This document shows, piece by piece, positions 1 to 5,787 of a stretch of 7,449 nt of DNA. Position numbers and translations under genes: made by a program. The number at the start of each line of letters is the position of its first letter. Position 1 is the stretch's first letter. Origin of the DNA: an uncultured Bacteroidota bacterium (lineage in GTDB: Bacteria > Bacteroidota > Bacteroidia > NS11-12g > UBA9320); assembly GCA_913056425.1 (NCBI GenBank), contig CAJXLR010000073.1:1-7449 (forward strand). Reading direction: 5' to 3'. The notes under the pieces are model-generated. The model was not told where the DNA came from. It saw only the letters and a list, made by a program, of their open reading frames with translations, and ran no database searches.

Positions 1-1
1 G

Positions 2-727
2 GAATTGCAAATTCGAAAGCAGAATGAGGAGTTAATCAAGATTAACCAAGAACTTGATCAGTTTGTGTACAGTGCTGCTCACGATTTACGCGCACCAATT
101 GCAAACGTGATGGGCTTGGTAAAATTGATTCGCATGGAGGAAATTTCTGCCATGGCTTCTCAATACCTTGATTTACAGGAGAAAAGCTTAGGAAAGCTCG
201 ATGAGTTTATTAAAAATATTGTTGATTATTCGCGAAACTCCAGACTGGATTTAACCAAGGATGAAATTGATTTAGAAACATTTGTAACCGGTGTTGTAGA
301 TCAATATCGATTCTCTGAAAATGCAGAACGACTAGACATCAGCATAAATGTAAATCAACAAGACAAATTTGTTTCGGATGAAAACCGATTGTCTGTGATT
401 ATGAATAACCTGGTGTCGAATGCCATTCGATACATGGATGTCGAAAAAGAACTACCGTACATCAAGATTGAAGTAGAGGTAACCGAAGACGATGCGTCGA
501 TATCTGTATCCGATAATGGAATCGGAATAGAGCAGAAGCACCTGGAATCTATCTTTGATTTATTCTATCGTGCAAACTCTGGATCTAAGGGGACAGGAAT
601 CGGTTTATATATCGTAAAAGAAACGGTAGACAAACTCCACGGTAAAATATCAGTGAACTCGGAGTATGGCAAGGGAACTAACTTTGCGGTAACGGTTAAA
701 AACTTTATTAACGAACGCGAAGCATGA
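2..727 (+). CDS. Sensor histidine kinase, C-terminal part (5' truncated by window edge)
   Basis: This is the transmitter half of a membrane or cytoplasmic sensor kinase that autophosphorylates on His and passes phosphate to a receiver Asp. The frame is open to the left edge. The only nearby start is a TTG at 5-7, which reads as an internal Leu in a helical linker (ELQIRKQNEEL), so the sensor part lies outside the window. Counting from that Leu as residue 1, the HisKA H-box is AAHDLRAP with His26 (bases 80-82). The HATPase_c domain follows, with the N-box NNLVSNA (Asn139), G1 box DNGIGI (170-175), F-box FDLFYRA and G2 box GTGIGL (196-201). All catalytic boxes are intact. There is no fused receiver. 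The stop TGA overlaps the next ATG (ATGA), so the downstream response regulator is translationally coupled and is the likely phosphate acceptor. The stimulus cannot be inferred. Confidence 0.95.
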   Translation, partial: ELQIRKQNEELIKINQELDQFVYSAAHDLRAPIANVMGLVKLIRMEEISAMASQYLDLQEKSLGKLDEFIKNIVDYSRNSRLDLTKDEIDLETFVTGVVDQYRFSENAERLDISINVNQQDKFVSDENRLSVIMNNLVSNAIRYMDVEKELPYIKIEVEVTEDDASISVSDNGIGIEQKHLESIFDLFYRANSGSKGTGIGLYIVKETVDKLHGKISVNSEYGKGTNFAVTVKNFINEREA

Positions 728-1089
728 TCTTTCTGATCGACGATGACGAAATCCAAAACTTGATAAACTCTAAAGTTATCGAGGTTACCGTTTCAGGTAT
801 TGACGTTCAGGCGTTTACCTCAGCAGAAAAAGCATTAGAAGTGCTAGAATCAGGTGAAAGCCCTTCGTTGATTTTCCTCGACATCAACATGCCAAAGATG
901 AATGGATGGGACTTTCTGGATGCATGCGGAACAAAAGGTCTCAAGCCTCGCATATACATGCTGTCGTCTTCCATAAACAATAAAGATATTTCTCGTTCAG
1001 AGACGTACGACATCGTTAGGGGGTTCATCTGTAAACCCTTAGTTGTCGAAAAACTTCAAGAAATTCTTGGTACAGAACAGTTGGCTTAG
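724..1089 (+). CDS. Single-domain response regulator (CheY-like receiver)
   Basis: A 121-residue receiver domain with no DNA-binding or enzymatic output domain. The conserved sites are visible: the acidic pair at Asp7-Asp8 in LIDDDE (Asp6 is also acidic), the phospho-acceptor Asp53 in FLDINMP, the Ser81/Ser82 switch position in YMLSSS, and Lys104 in CKP before the last helix. It starts at the ATG that overlaps the kinase stop by four bases, and the protein begins directly with the first beta strand, so no longer start is needed. In Bacteroidota such lone receivers commonly sit beside HisKA kinases. They act by protein-protein contact or as a relay intermediate, and which applies here is not visible. 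Its TAG stop overlaps the stop of the convergent gene on the other strand. Confidence 0.93.
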   Translation: MIFLIDDDEIQNLINSKVIEVTVSGIDVQAFTSAEKALEVLESGESPSLIFLDINMPKMNGWDFLDACGTKGLKPRIYMLSSSINNKDISRSETYDIVRGFICKPLVVEKLQEILGTEQLA

Positions 1090-1104
1090 TGCATTTCTAA
1101 AGCC
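1083..1104. terminator. Hairpin over the convergent stop codons (weak, possibly bidirectional)
   Basis: GGCTT (1083-1087) pairs with AAGCC (1100-1104). AG/CT can extend the stem past one bulged A, around a seven-base loop. The hairpin covers the stops of both convergent genes. Neither side is followed by a T-tract, so it is not a canonical intrinsic terminator. It is only a candidate barrier or 3'-end stabiliser. Confidence 0.25.
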
Positions 1105-1322
1105 GAAGATCGCTGAGATTCTTCCAAAATAATTTTAACACTTGTAGGGTTTGGTGCTTCCATTTCACCATCAAGGAGAGTTTTAAGTTCCTCAATTACC
1201 GCAAATGTCTCACTAAGTTCGTAAGAGTCTGAAACCTGAGACGCCAACTCTTCGTGCTGACTTTCAGGTAGTTCTGAATAAGAAAGTTGAATAAGTTTGT
1301 TTAAAGTAGAGGTGTTGACCAT
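1086..1322 (-). CDS. Small acidic protein of unknown function downstream of the sigma factor
   Basis: A 78-residue cytoplasmic protein that I cannot assign to a named family. It has about 15 Asp/Glu against 4 Lys/Arg, no Cys, no signal peptide and no membrane segment. It seems to be built of helices: LNKLIQLSYSELPESQHEEL, a middle helix ETFAVIEELKTLLD, then a Pro-containing linker APNPTS and the C-terminal helix SVKIILEES. It lies 46 bases downstream of the sigma factor stop on the same strand, so co-transcription is likely. The ATG at 1320-1322 is the only sensible start and has no Shine-Dalgarno. Small acidic ORFs after ECF sigma genes are often anti-sigma or sigma-binding proteins. That role is an inference from position and charge only, since no zinc-binding anti-sigma (ZAS) motif is present. 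Its TAA overlaps the response regulator TAG. Confidence 0.75.
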   Translation of the reverse strand: MVNTSTLNKLIQLSYSELPESQHEELASQVSDSYELSETFAVIEELKTLLDGEMEAPNPTSVKIILEESQRSSALEMH

Positions 1323-1368
1323 GCAGTTCCAATTAAAATCTACTCCAAGAACGGCACCTCTATCTTTT

Positions 1369-1947
1369 TTATTGCAGAGAAATGGATTTTTCTGAAATAA
1401 TTTTTCTCATGTTGTTTAATGCGTAGCGCATGCGACCTAGTGCTGTATTGATGCTTACGTCAGTAAGTGCAGCAATTTCTTTAAAACTCAAATCGCCATA
1501 GTGACGTAAAACCAAAACTTGCTTTTGCTCGTCCGGCAGCATATTAATAATCTCGCGAATAGTCTCGTCGCGCTGATCTCTAATGTATTCTTGCTCACGG
1601 TTACGTTCTGAAATTTCAAACGTTCGGAAAATGTCTTCACCATCTTGTGAAGTTACTTTAGGCATACGCTTAGCCTTACGGAAATGGTCGATCGCTAAGT
1701 TTCGTGCAATACGTACAACCCATGGAAGGAATTTACCCTCCTCGTTGTATTTCCCGGATTTGAAGGTCTTGATTACCTTAATAAAGGTCTCTTGAAACAA
1801 ATCCTCGGCAATGTATCGGTCGTTCACAATCATCAAAATGGTTGTAAAAACCTTGTTTTTGTGTTTGTTAATCAACATTTCCAAACACGCTTCGTTACCC
1901 TGAATGTACTGCTTAATTAAAGCCTTGTCAGTGATCTGCTCTTTCAT
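1369..1947 (-). CDS. RNA polymerase sigma-70 family factor, ECF type
   Basis: A 192-residue sigma factor that directs core RNA polymerase to a specific promoter set. Region 2 spans about residues 20-90, with AEDLFQETFIKVIK (region 2.2, core binding) and FLPWVVRIARNLAIDHFRK (regions 2.3-2.4, promoter melting and -10 recognition). An acidic linker is followed by region 4 at about 129-182: LPDEQKQVLVLRHYGDLSFKEIA, then the recognition helix around VSINTALGRMRYAL. Regions 1.1 and 3 are absent, as is normal for the ECF group. I chose the ATG at 1945-1947 over the in-frame ATG at 1978-1980. The upstream extension would encode MNFNSLTLGGI, which is simply translated Shine-Dalgarno and leader, and a perfect AGGAGGT precedes the inner ATG. 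The gene is divergent from uvrA across about 190 bases and is followed by a small acidic protein. No transmembrane anti-sigma of the FecR type is adjacent, so it is unlikely to belong to a TonB/SusC sensing system. Confidence 0.93.
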   Translation of the reverse strand: MKEQITDKALIKQYIQGNEACLEMLINKHKNKVFTTILMIVNDRYIAEDLFQETFIKVIKTFKSGKYNEEGKFLPWVVRIARNLAIDHFRKAKRMPKVTSQDGEDIFRTFEISERNREQEYIRDQRDETIREIINMLPDEQKQVLVLRHYGDLSFKEIAALTDVSINTALGRMRYALNNMRKIISEKSISLQ

Positions 1948-1950
1948 AAT

Positions 1951-1957
1951 ACCTCCT
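1951..1957 (-). promoter_or_regulatory. Strong Shine-Dalgarno AGGAGGT of the sigma factor gene
   Basis: Read on the minus strand the sequence is TTAGGAGGTATTATG, seven bases perfectly complementary to the 16S anti-SD, with a short spacer of three bases. It decides the sigma factor start. No other start in the window has a comparable site, which matches the phylum's usual lack of Shine-Dalgarno use. Confidence 0.85.
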
Positions 1958-2139
1958 AATGTTAAAGAGTTGAAATTCAACTCGTTGTTAAAATAAATTT
2001 AGAGTAGAGGTACTATTTCTATAGGCTTTTTGTGATTAAATTCCCCACTAAGATAGTTAAACATATTTAACATTCAAAATAAACTGATAAAAAAGGGACG
2101 TCTTCGAAAGCATTTCGATTACTTTGCTGTTCTCTTTTT

Positions 2140-4992
2140 ATGAGCAATTCCGGGGTAAAAACAATCGATATTCAAGGTGCTTCTATGCACAACCTGAAAC
2201 ATGTAGATGTTTCCATAAACCGCAACGCTTTAACTGTTGTTACCGGTGTGTCTGGTTCCGGCAAATCTTCGTTGATCTTTGATACCTTATATGCTGAAGG
2301 GCAAAGAAGATACGTTGAGAGTTTGTCGTCTTACGCGAGGCAGTTCTTGGGTAAGCTCGATAAACCTGAGGTAGATCAGATTAAAGGTCTAACACCTTGT
2401 GTTGCGATTGAGCAGAAAGTGAATACGCGAAACCCAAGATCAACTGTAGCTACATCTACTGAATTGTACGACTATCTTAAGCTGCTGTTTACACGTGTTG
2501 GTAAAACGTTTTCACCGATATCCGGGAATGAGGTTAAGTGTCACACCGTGCAAGACGTTGTGAACTATATTAACGGGAATACACGGAAAGATGATCAGGT
2601 TTACTTCTTAACCCAAATGGCTTTTGAGGATGCAGACAGCTTTTCTGAATTAATCGACCTTGAGATAAAGAAAGGCTATAGCCGGATGCTATATAAAAAT
2701 GAGGTGATGAAACTTGATAAAGTTGATTCTGACCGCGTTCGAGCTAGGGATGCATTCCTTTTAGTAGATCGAGTAATTGTAGGAGAGCGTGACGACGAGT
2801 TTATGCAACGCCTGTTTGACTCGTCCCAAACCTCATATTACGAAGGCAAAGGAGATCTTACCATTCAGATTCGACGTGGCGATGAAATTATTGACAGTGA
2901 ATTCTCCAACCGTTTTGAACTCGATGGGATGAGCTTTGAGCAGCCCAGCGTAAACTTTCTTAGTTTCAACAATCCATATGGTGCATGTAAAACGTGCCAG
3001 GGCTTTGGTTCAGTGATTGGGATAGACGAGGACTTGGTAGTTCCGGACAAGAGTTTAAGTATTTTTGAAGGAGCGATTGCTCCATGGCGAGGTGAATCAC
3101 TGAGTAAATGGAAGTCGGACTTTATCTATAAAGCAGGGGAAGACTTCCCTATACATAAAGCATATAGCGAGCTTTCAGAGGACGAAAAGGATTTGTTGTG
3201 GCAGGGTAGCTCCAAGGTAAGCGGAATCAACGATTTCTTTGACTTCATTAAGGAGAAGTCCTATAAGATTCAATATCGTGTGATGCTGGCTAAATATCGG
3301 GGCAAAACAACTTGTCACGATTGTAAAGGGACACGTCTCCGCCCAGATACCAACTACGTTAAGATTGTGTCGGAGTCGGAATTGCCATTTCACTCAAGAC
3401 AAACTCCAAATAAGATATCGCTATCCGAGGTCTTGTTGCTTACTGTGGATGAAGCACAGAACTTGTTTGAAACTTTCAAGTTTAATGAGCATGACACTGA
3501 GATCGCAACGCGCTTGCTACACGAGATAAAGTCGCGATTAAGCTTTTTATCCGATGTAGGACTTGGTTATCTAGGACTCAAGCGTTTGCCCAACACATTA
3601 TCTGGCGGAGAATCACAACGAATCAACCTCGCAACAACTTTGGGAAGCAGTTTGGTGGGATCTACCTATATATTAGACGAACCGAGTATTGGACTCCACT
3701 CTCGAGATACAGAACGATTAATATCCGTGCTTAAAAAATTACGTGATACTGGAAATACGGTTGTGGTAGTTGAGCACGATGAAGAATTAATGAATGCAGC
3801 GGATCATCTAATCGATATTGGTCCAGAAGCCGGAAGACTTGGCGGAGAAGTTGTTTTTAATGGTGGTTTTGGCGATTTGCTAACAGCAAAAACACTCACT
3901 GCTGATTATCTCAACGATGTGATGCGCATTGAAGTTCCGGCAAATCGAAGAAAATGGAACAACTATATCGCAATTGATGGTGCGCGACATAACAATCTTA
4001 AGAACGTATCTACCAAGATTCCCTTGAATGCGTTGACTGCCGTGACTGGGGTATCGGGAAGTGGAAAGACAAGCTTGGTGAAAGGTGTCTTGCATCCATT
4101 AATGATGCGTGAGATGGATCAATATGCCGGATCTAGACCGGGTGAATCGAACGGATTATCGGGCGATACCAGAATGATTGACGCCATTGAAATGATTGAT
4201 CAAAACCCCATTGGTAAATCCTCGCGTTCCAACCCGGTTACTTATGTAAAAGCGTACGATGCAATTCGAGATTTATTTGCAGATCAAGTATTGTCGAAAC
4301 AACGCGGATATAAAAGCGCCATCTTCTCGTTTAACGTTGAAGGAGGTAGATGCGATAACTGTAAGGGAGAAGGGGAGGAAGTAATTGAAATGCAGTTTAT
4401 GGCCGACTTACATCTACCCTGTGAGGTTTGTGGCGGAAAGCGATTTAAACAAGAAGTACTTGAAGTTACGTACCGTGGAAAGAACATTCATGAAGTATTA
4501 TCCATGACCGTAGATGAGGCCATGGAGTTTTTTGCCGAAGTTTCCATCGTTCACAAACGTTTGAAACCACTTCAAGACGTTGGGTTGGGCTATGTATCAC
4601 TTGGACAATCGTCGAACACACTCAGTGGAGGAGAAGCCCAGCGTATCAAACTGGCTTCGTTCTTGGGTAAGTCATCTTCCAATACACACACCTTGTTTAT
4701 TTTCGATGAGCCCACAACCGGGCTTCATTTTCACGATATTCAGAAATTGATTAAGTCGTTCAATGCGTTGGTTGATCAAGGCAATACCATCATCACCATA
4801 GAGCATAATTTGGACGTAGTTAAATGCGCCGATTGGGTCATCGATTTAGGTCCTGATGGAGGCAAGGCCGGAGGTCATTTAGTTTTTGAAGGAACTCCCG
4901 AAGACATGATGAATTCAAAAGAGTCGGTTACAGGAAGCTACCTAAAGATCAAGATCGAAGGTGGGTATTTGAATCCAGCGAGACATCAATGA
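2140..4992 (+). CDS. uvrA: Excinuclease ABC subunit UvrA
   Basis: The ATPase that finds bulky DNA lesions and loads UvrB in nucleotide excision repair. It is cytoplasmic and acts as a dimer. At 950 residues it is full length. The first ABC half has Walker A GVSGSGKSS (36-44), signature LSGGES (487-492), Walker B ILDEPS (511-516) and the H-loop His546. The second half has GVSGSGKTS (637-645), LSGGEA (828-833), FIFDEPTTGLH (Asp856-Glu857) and His889. The C-terminal zinc finger is complete (Cys738, Cys741, Cys761, Cys764), and CxxC pairs occur at 283/286 and 392/395. The CPxCG pair that usually opens the first classical finger is missing: the stretch before FLSFNNPYGACKTC reads FSNRFELDGMSFEQP. 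I recall similar sequences in other Bacteroidota UvrA proteins, many of which also have a second uvrA. The start fits the family N-terminus (IDIQGASMHNLKHVDV). No Shine-Dalgarno or convincing promoter is seen, and uvrB is not adjacent. Confidence 0.97.
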   Translation: MSNSGVKTIDIQGASMHNLKHVDVSINRNALTVVTGVSGSGKSSLIFDTLYAEGQRRYVESLSSYARQFLGKLDKPEVDQIKGLTPCVAIEQKVNTRNPRSTVATSTELYDYLKLLFTRVGKTFSPISGNEVKCHTVQDVVNYINGNTRKDDQVYFLTQMAFEDADSFSELIDLEIKKGYSRMLYKNEVMKLDKVDSDRVRARDAFLLVDRVIVGERDDEFMQRLFDSSQTSYYEGKGDLTIQIRRGDEIIDSEFSNRFELDGMSFEQPSVNFLSFNNPYGACKTCQGFGSVIGIDEDLVVPDKSLSIFEGAIAPWRGESLSKWKSDFIYKAGEDFPIHKAYSELSEDEKDLLWQGSSKVSGINDFFDFIKEKSYKIQYRVMLAKYRGKTTCHDCKGTRLRPDTNYVKIVSESELPFHSRQTPNKISLSEVLLLTVDEAQNLFETFKFNEHDTEIATRLLHEIKSRLSFLSDVGLGYLGLKRLPNTLSGGESQRINLATTLGSSLVGSTYILDEPSIGLHSRDTERLISVLKKLRDTGNTVVVVEHDEELMNAADHLIDIGPEAGRLGGEVVFNGGFGDLLTAKTLTADYLNDVMRIEVPANRRKWNNYIAIDGARHNNLKNVSTKIPLNALTAVTGVSGSGKTSLVKGVLHPLMMREMDQYAGSRPGESNGLSGDTRMIDAIEMIDQNPIGKSSRSNPVTYVKAYDAIRDLFADQVLSKQRGYKSAIFSFNVEGGRCDNCKGEGEEVIEMQFMADLHLPCEVCGGKRFKQEVLEVTYRGKNIHEVLSMTVDEAMEFFAEVSIVHKRLKPLQDVGLGYVSLGQSSNTLSGGEAQRIKLASFLGKSSSNTHTLFIFDEPTTGLHFHDIQKLIKSFNALVDQGNTIITIEHNLDVVKCADWVIDLGPDGGKAGGHLVFEGTPEDMMNSKESVTGSYLKIKIEGGYLNPARHQ

Positions 4993-5029
4993 TTGAATGA
5001 TTGAATGATTGAATGATCGAATGAATCAA
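4990..5029 (+). repeat. 8-bp tandem repeat (TGATTGAA)n starting on the uvrA stop codon
   Basis: Three exact TGATTGAA units (4990-4997, 4998-5005, 5006-5013) are followed by TGATCGAA (5014-5021) and a decayed TGAATCAA (5022-5029). The TGA of unit one is the uvrA stop codon, so gain or loss of whole units cannot alter the protein. It could change the spacing to the next gene. Confidence 0.9.
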
Positions 5030-5089
5030 AGTGGGTCGGAGGTTTCAGTATGTAATACATTCCACCTTATATTTGATTCATGGCCGATC
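5015..5089. repeat. Imperfect inverted repeat spanning the start of the interrupted membrane gene
   Basis: Three sets of nested arms occur in the same order: GATCG (5015-5019) with CGATC (5085-5089), TGAATCAAA (5022-5030) with TTTGATTCA (5072-5080), and GTGG (5031-5034) with CCAC (5062-5065). The 9-bp arm is perfect. The right arm includes the promoter-like TTTG and touches the ATG at 5080-5082. It could be a regulatory structure, a remnant of a small repeat element, or partly a by-product of the adjacent tandem repeat. Confidence 0.5.
5043..5075 (+). promoter_or_regulatory. Candidate Bacteroidota-type promoter for the interrupted membrane gene
   Basis: TATATTTG at 5068-5075 matches the phylum's -7 consensus TAnnTTTG exactly. 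TTTC at 5043-5046 is a three-of-four match to the -33 TTTG with a 21-base spacer. Transcription would start at or next to the ATG at 5080, giving an essentially leaderless mRNA. Confidence 0.4.
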
Positions 5090-5541
5090 AAATCCTTGAC
5101 GAACAAGAAGTAGACTTTTCATTTGGAAGACGCAGAGATCTTTTACCTAAATGGGTTAAAGTATTTATCTGGATTTTTATGTTTTTTGGGTTGATGGTTC
5201 CGGTAGCCCTGTTTTTTGGTGTTACCGAAAGAAGCTTTGGACTTTCCCTTTAAGGCATTGAAACTAATGCGCCATTCTCACCCTATGGGGTTTTAGTGCT
5301 ATTTCTCTTTCTGGTAAAGGCGTTAGTTGCCATTGGTTTGTGGTTCGAAAAAGATTGGGCGGTGAAGCTCGCTATCGGCGATGCGTGGCTGGGAATGTTA
5401 CTTTGTGTAGCAGTGATGATTGTACTGCCATTCATTTATAACTCTGCCGGATTCAACATCAATCTCCGACTCGAAGTGGTTGCGCTTATTCCGTATTTGC
5501 AGGTTATGAAACGTATTCGAAGTGACTGGGAGAGTACGTAG
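5080..5541 (+). pseudogene. Small multi-pass membrane protein interrupted by an in-frame TAA
   Basis: One reading frame of 153 codons runs from the ATG at 5080 to the TAG at 5539, broken only by TAA at 5251-5253 (codon 58). The first part reads MADQILDEQEVDFSFGRRRDL, then a membrane helix (WVKVFIWIFMFFGLMVPVALF) and ends FGLSL. After the TAA it continues in the same frame with GIETNAPFSPYG, a second helix (VLVLFLFLVKALVAIGLWF), a third (AWLGMLLCVAVMIVLPFIY) and a short hydrophobic stretch ending KRIRSDWEST. Hydrophobic pattern and composition carry across the stop, and one base change from TAT or TAC (Tyr) would create it, so a recent nonsense mutation or a sequencing error is the simplest view. 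I recall Bacteroidota membrane proteins of unknown function with a similar layout. The GTG at 5296 is unlikely to be a separate start. Function unknown. Confidence 0.75.
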
Positions 5542-5787
5542 AAATTATTAGCACCAATTAAAGATTTACTAACGAACAAGAACGAATCAAAACTCCTTTT
5601 GATATGGTATGTTCCGTATTACAGAATCACATCAGTAAATCTTAAGCTAAAAGAGCAACTCAAAGTTAGAAACGTAATCATGTTCAGGATTCCAAAGGCA
5701 AACAATGTTGTTAAACTAGCCCTCTTAGTAACATTTGTTCTTGGAACATATGTGCAATTACATTCATAATTAACCTCAGAGAAAGAC
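5542..5787. other. Intergenic stretch without a confident gene
   Basis: Directly after the TAG of the membrane gene, the same frame stays open for 75 more codons (to TAA at 5767-5769) but has no ATG until 5680. That ATG opens a 29-codon ORF encoding MFRIPKANNVVKLALLV followed by FVLGTYVQLHS, a basic N-terminus plus one hydrophobic helix. It lacks a Shine-Dalgarno and may be chance. The opposite-strand ORF over 5619-5807 runs into the next gene's start and looks like a shadow. I see no RNA gene or terminator here. Confidence 0.4.
5708..5737 (+). promoter_or_regulatory. Weak candidate promoter for the FrnE-like gene
   Basis: TTG at 5708-5710 and AACATTTG at 5730-5737 (seven of eight matches to TAnnTTTG) are spaced by 19 bases, within the range known for Bacteroidota -33/-7 promoters. 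They lie about 50 bases before the ATG at 5788. Such matches are easily found by chance in AT-rich DNA. Confidence 0.2.

Noticed and set aside
5..7. TTG as the start of the histidine kinase
   Set aside because: The frame is open to the edge and the preceding codon continues the same charged helical linker. The TTG reads naturally as an internal Leu.
565..756. Minus-strand ORF across the kinase-regulator junction
   Set aside because: It is antisense to two clear domains. The same applies to the minus-strand ORFs at 807-1028, inside uvrA and inside the FrnE-like gene.
1057..1069. Palindrome CAAGAA-A-TTCTTG as a terminator
   Set aside because: It lies within the response regulator coding region, its centre is one base, and there is no T-tract.
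1583..1795. Plus-strand ORF over the sigma factor gene
   Set aside because: It lies entirely antisense to a well-supported gene and shows no recognisable protein features.
1948..1980. Longer sigma factor starting at the ATG at 1978-1980
   Set aside because: The added residues translate the Shine-Dalgarno itself, and the inner ATG is preceded by a perfect AGGAGGT.
2075..2082. CAAAATAA (minus-strand TTATTTTG) as the sigma factor promoter
   Set aside because: It is one base off consensus and no TTTG/TTG lies at the required spacing on that strand.
2119..2126. TTACTTTG as a -7 promoter element for uvrA
   Set aside because: It misses the conserved A, has no -33 element at proper distance, and would leave only about 7 bases of leader. 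The evidence was too weak to list.
4990..5029. CRISPR array
   Set aside because: The units are only 8 bp, directly contiguous and without spacers, and no cas genes are present.
5251..5253. Recoded stop or alternative genetic code
   Set aside because: TAA, TAG and TGA all end normal genes in this window and no recoding signal is evident. A nonsense mutation is simpler.
5296..5541. Independent 81-residue gene from GTG 5296
   Set aside because: The GTG lies inside a membrane helix, has no ribosome binding site, and the frame joins exactly to the upstream half across the TAA.
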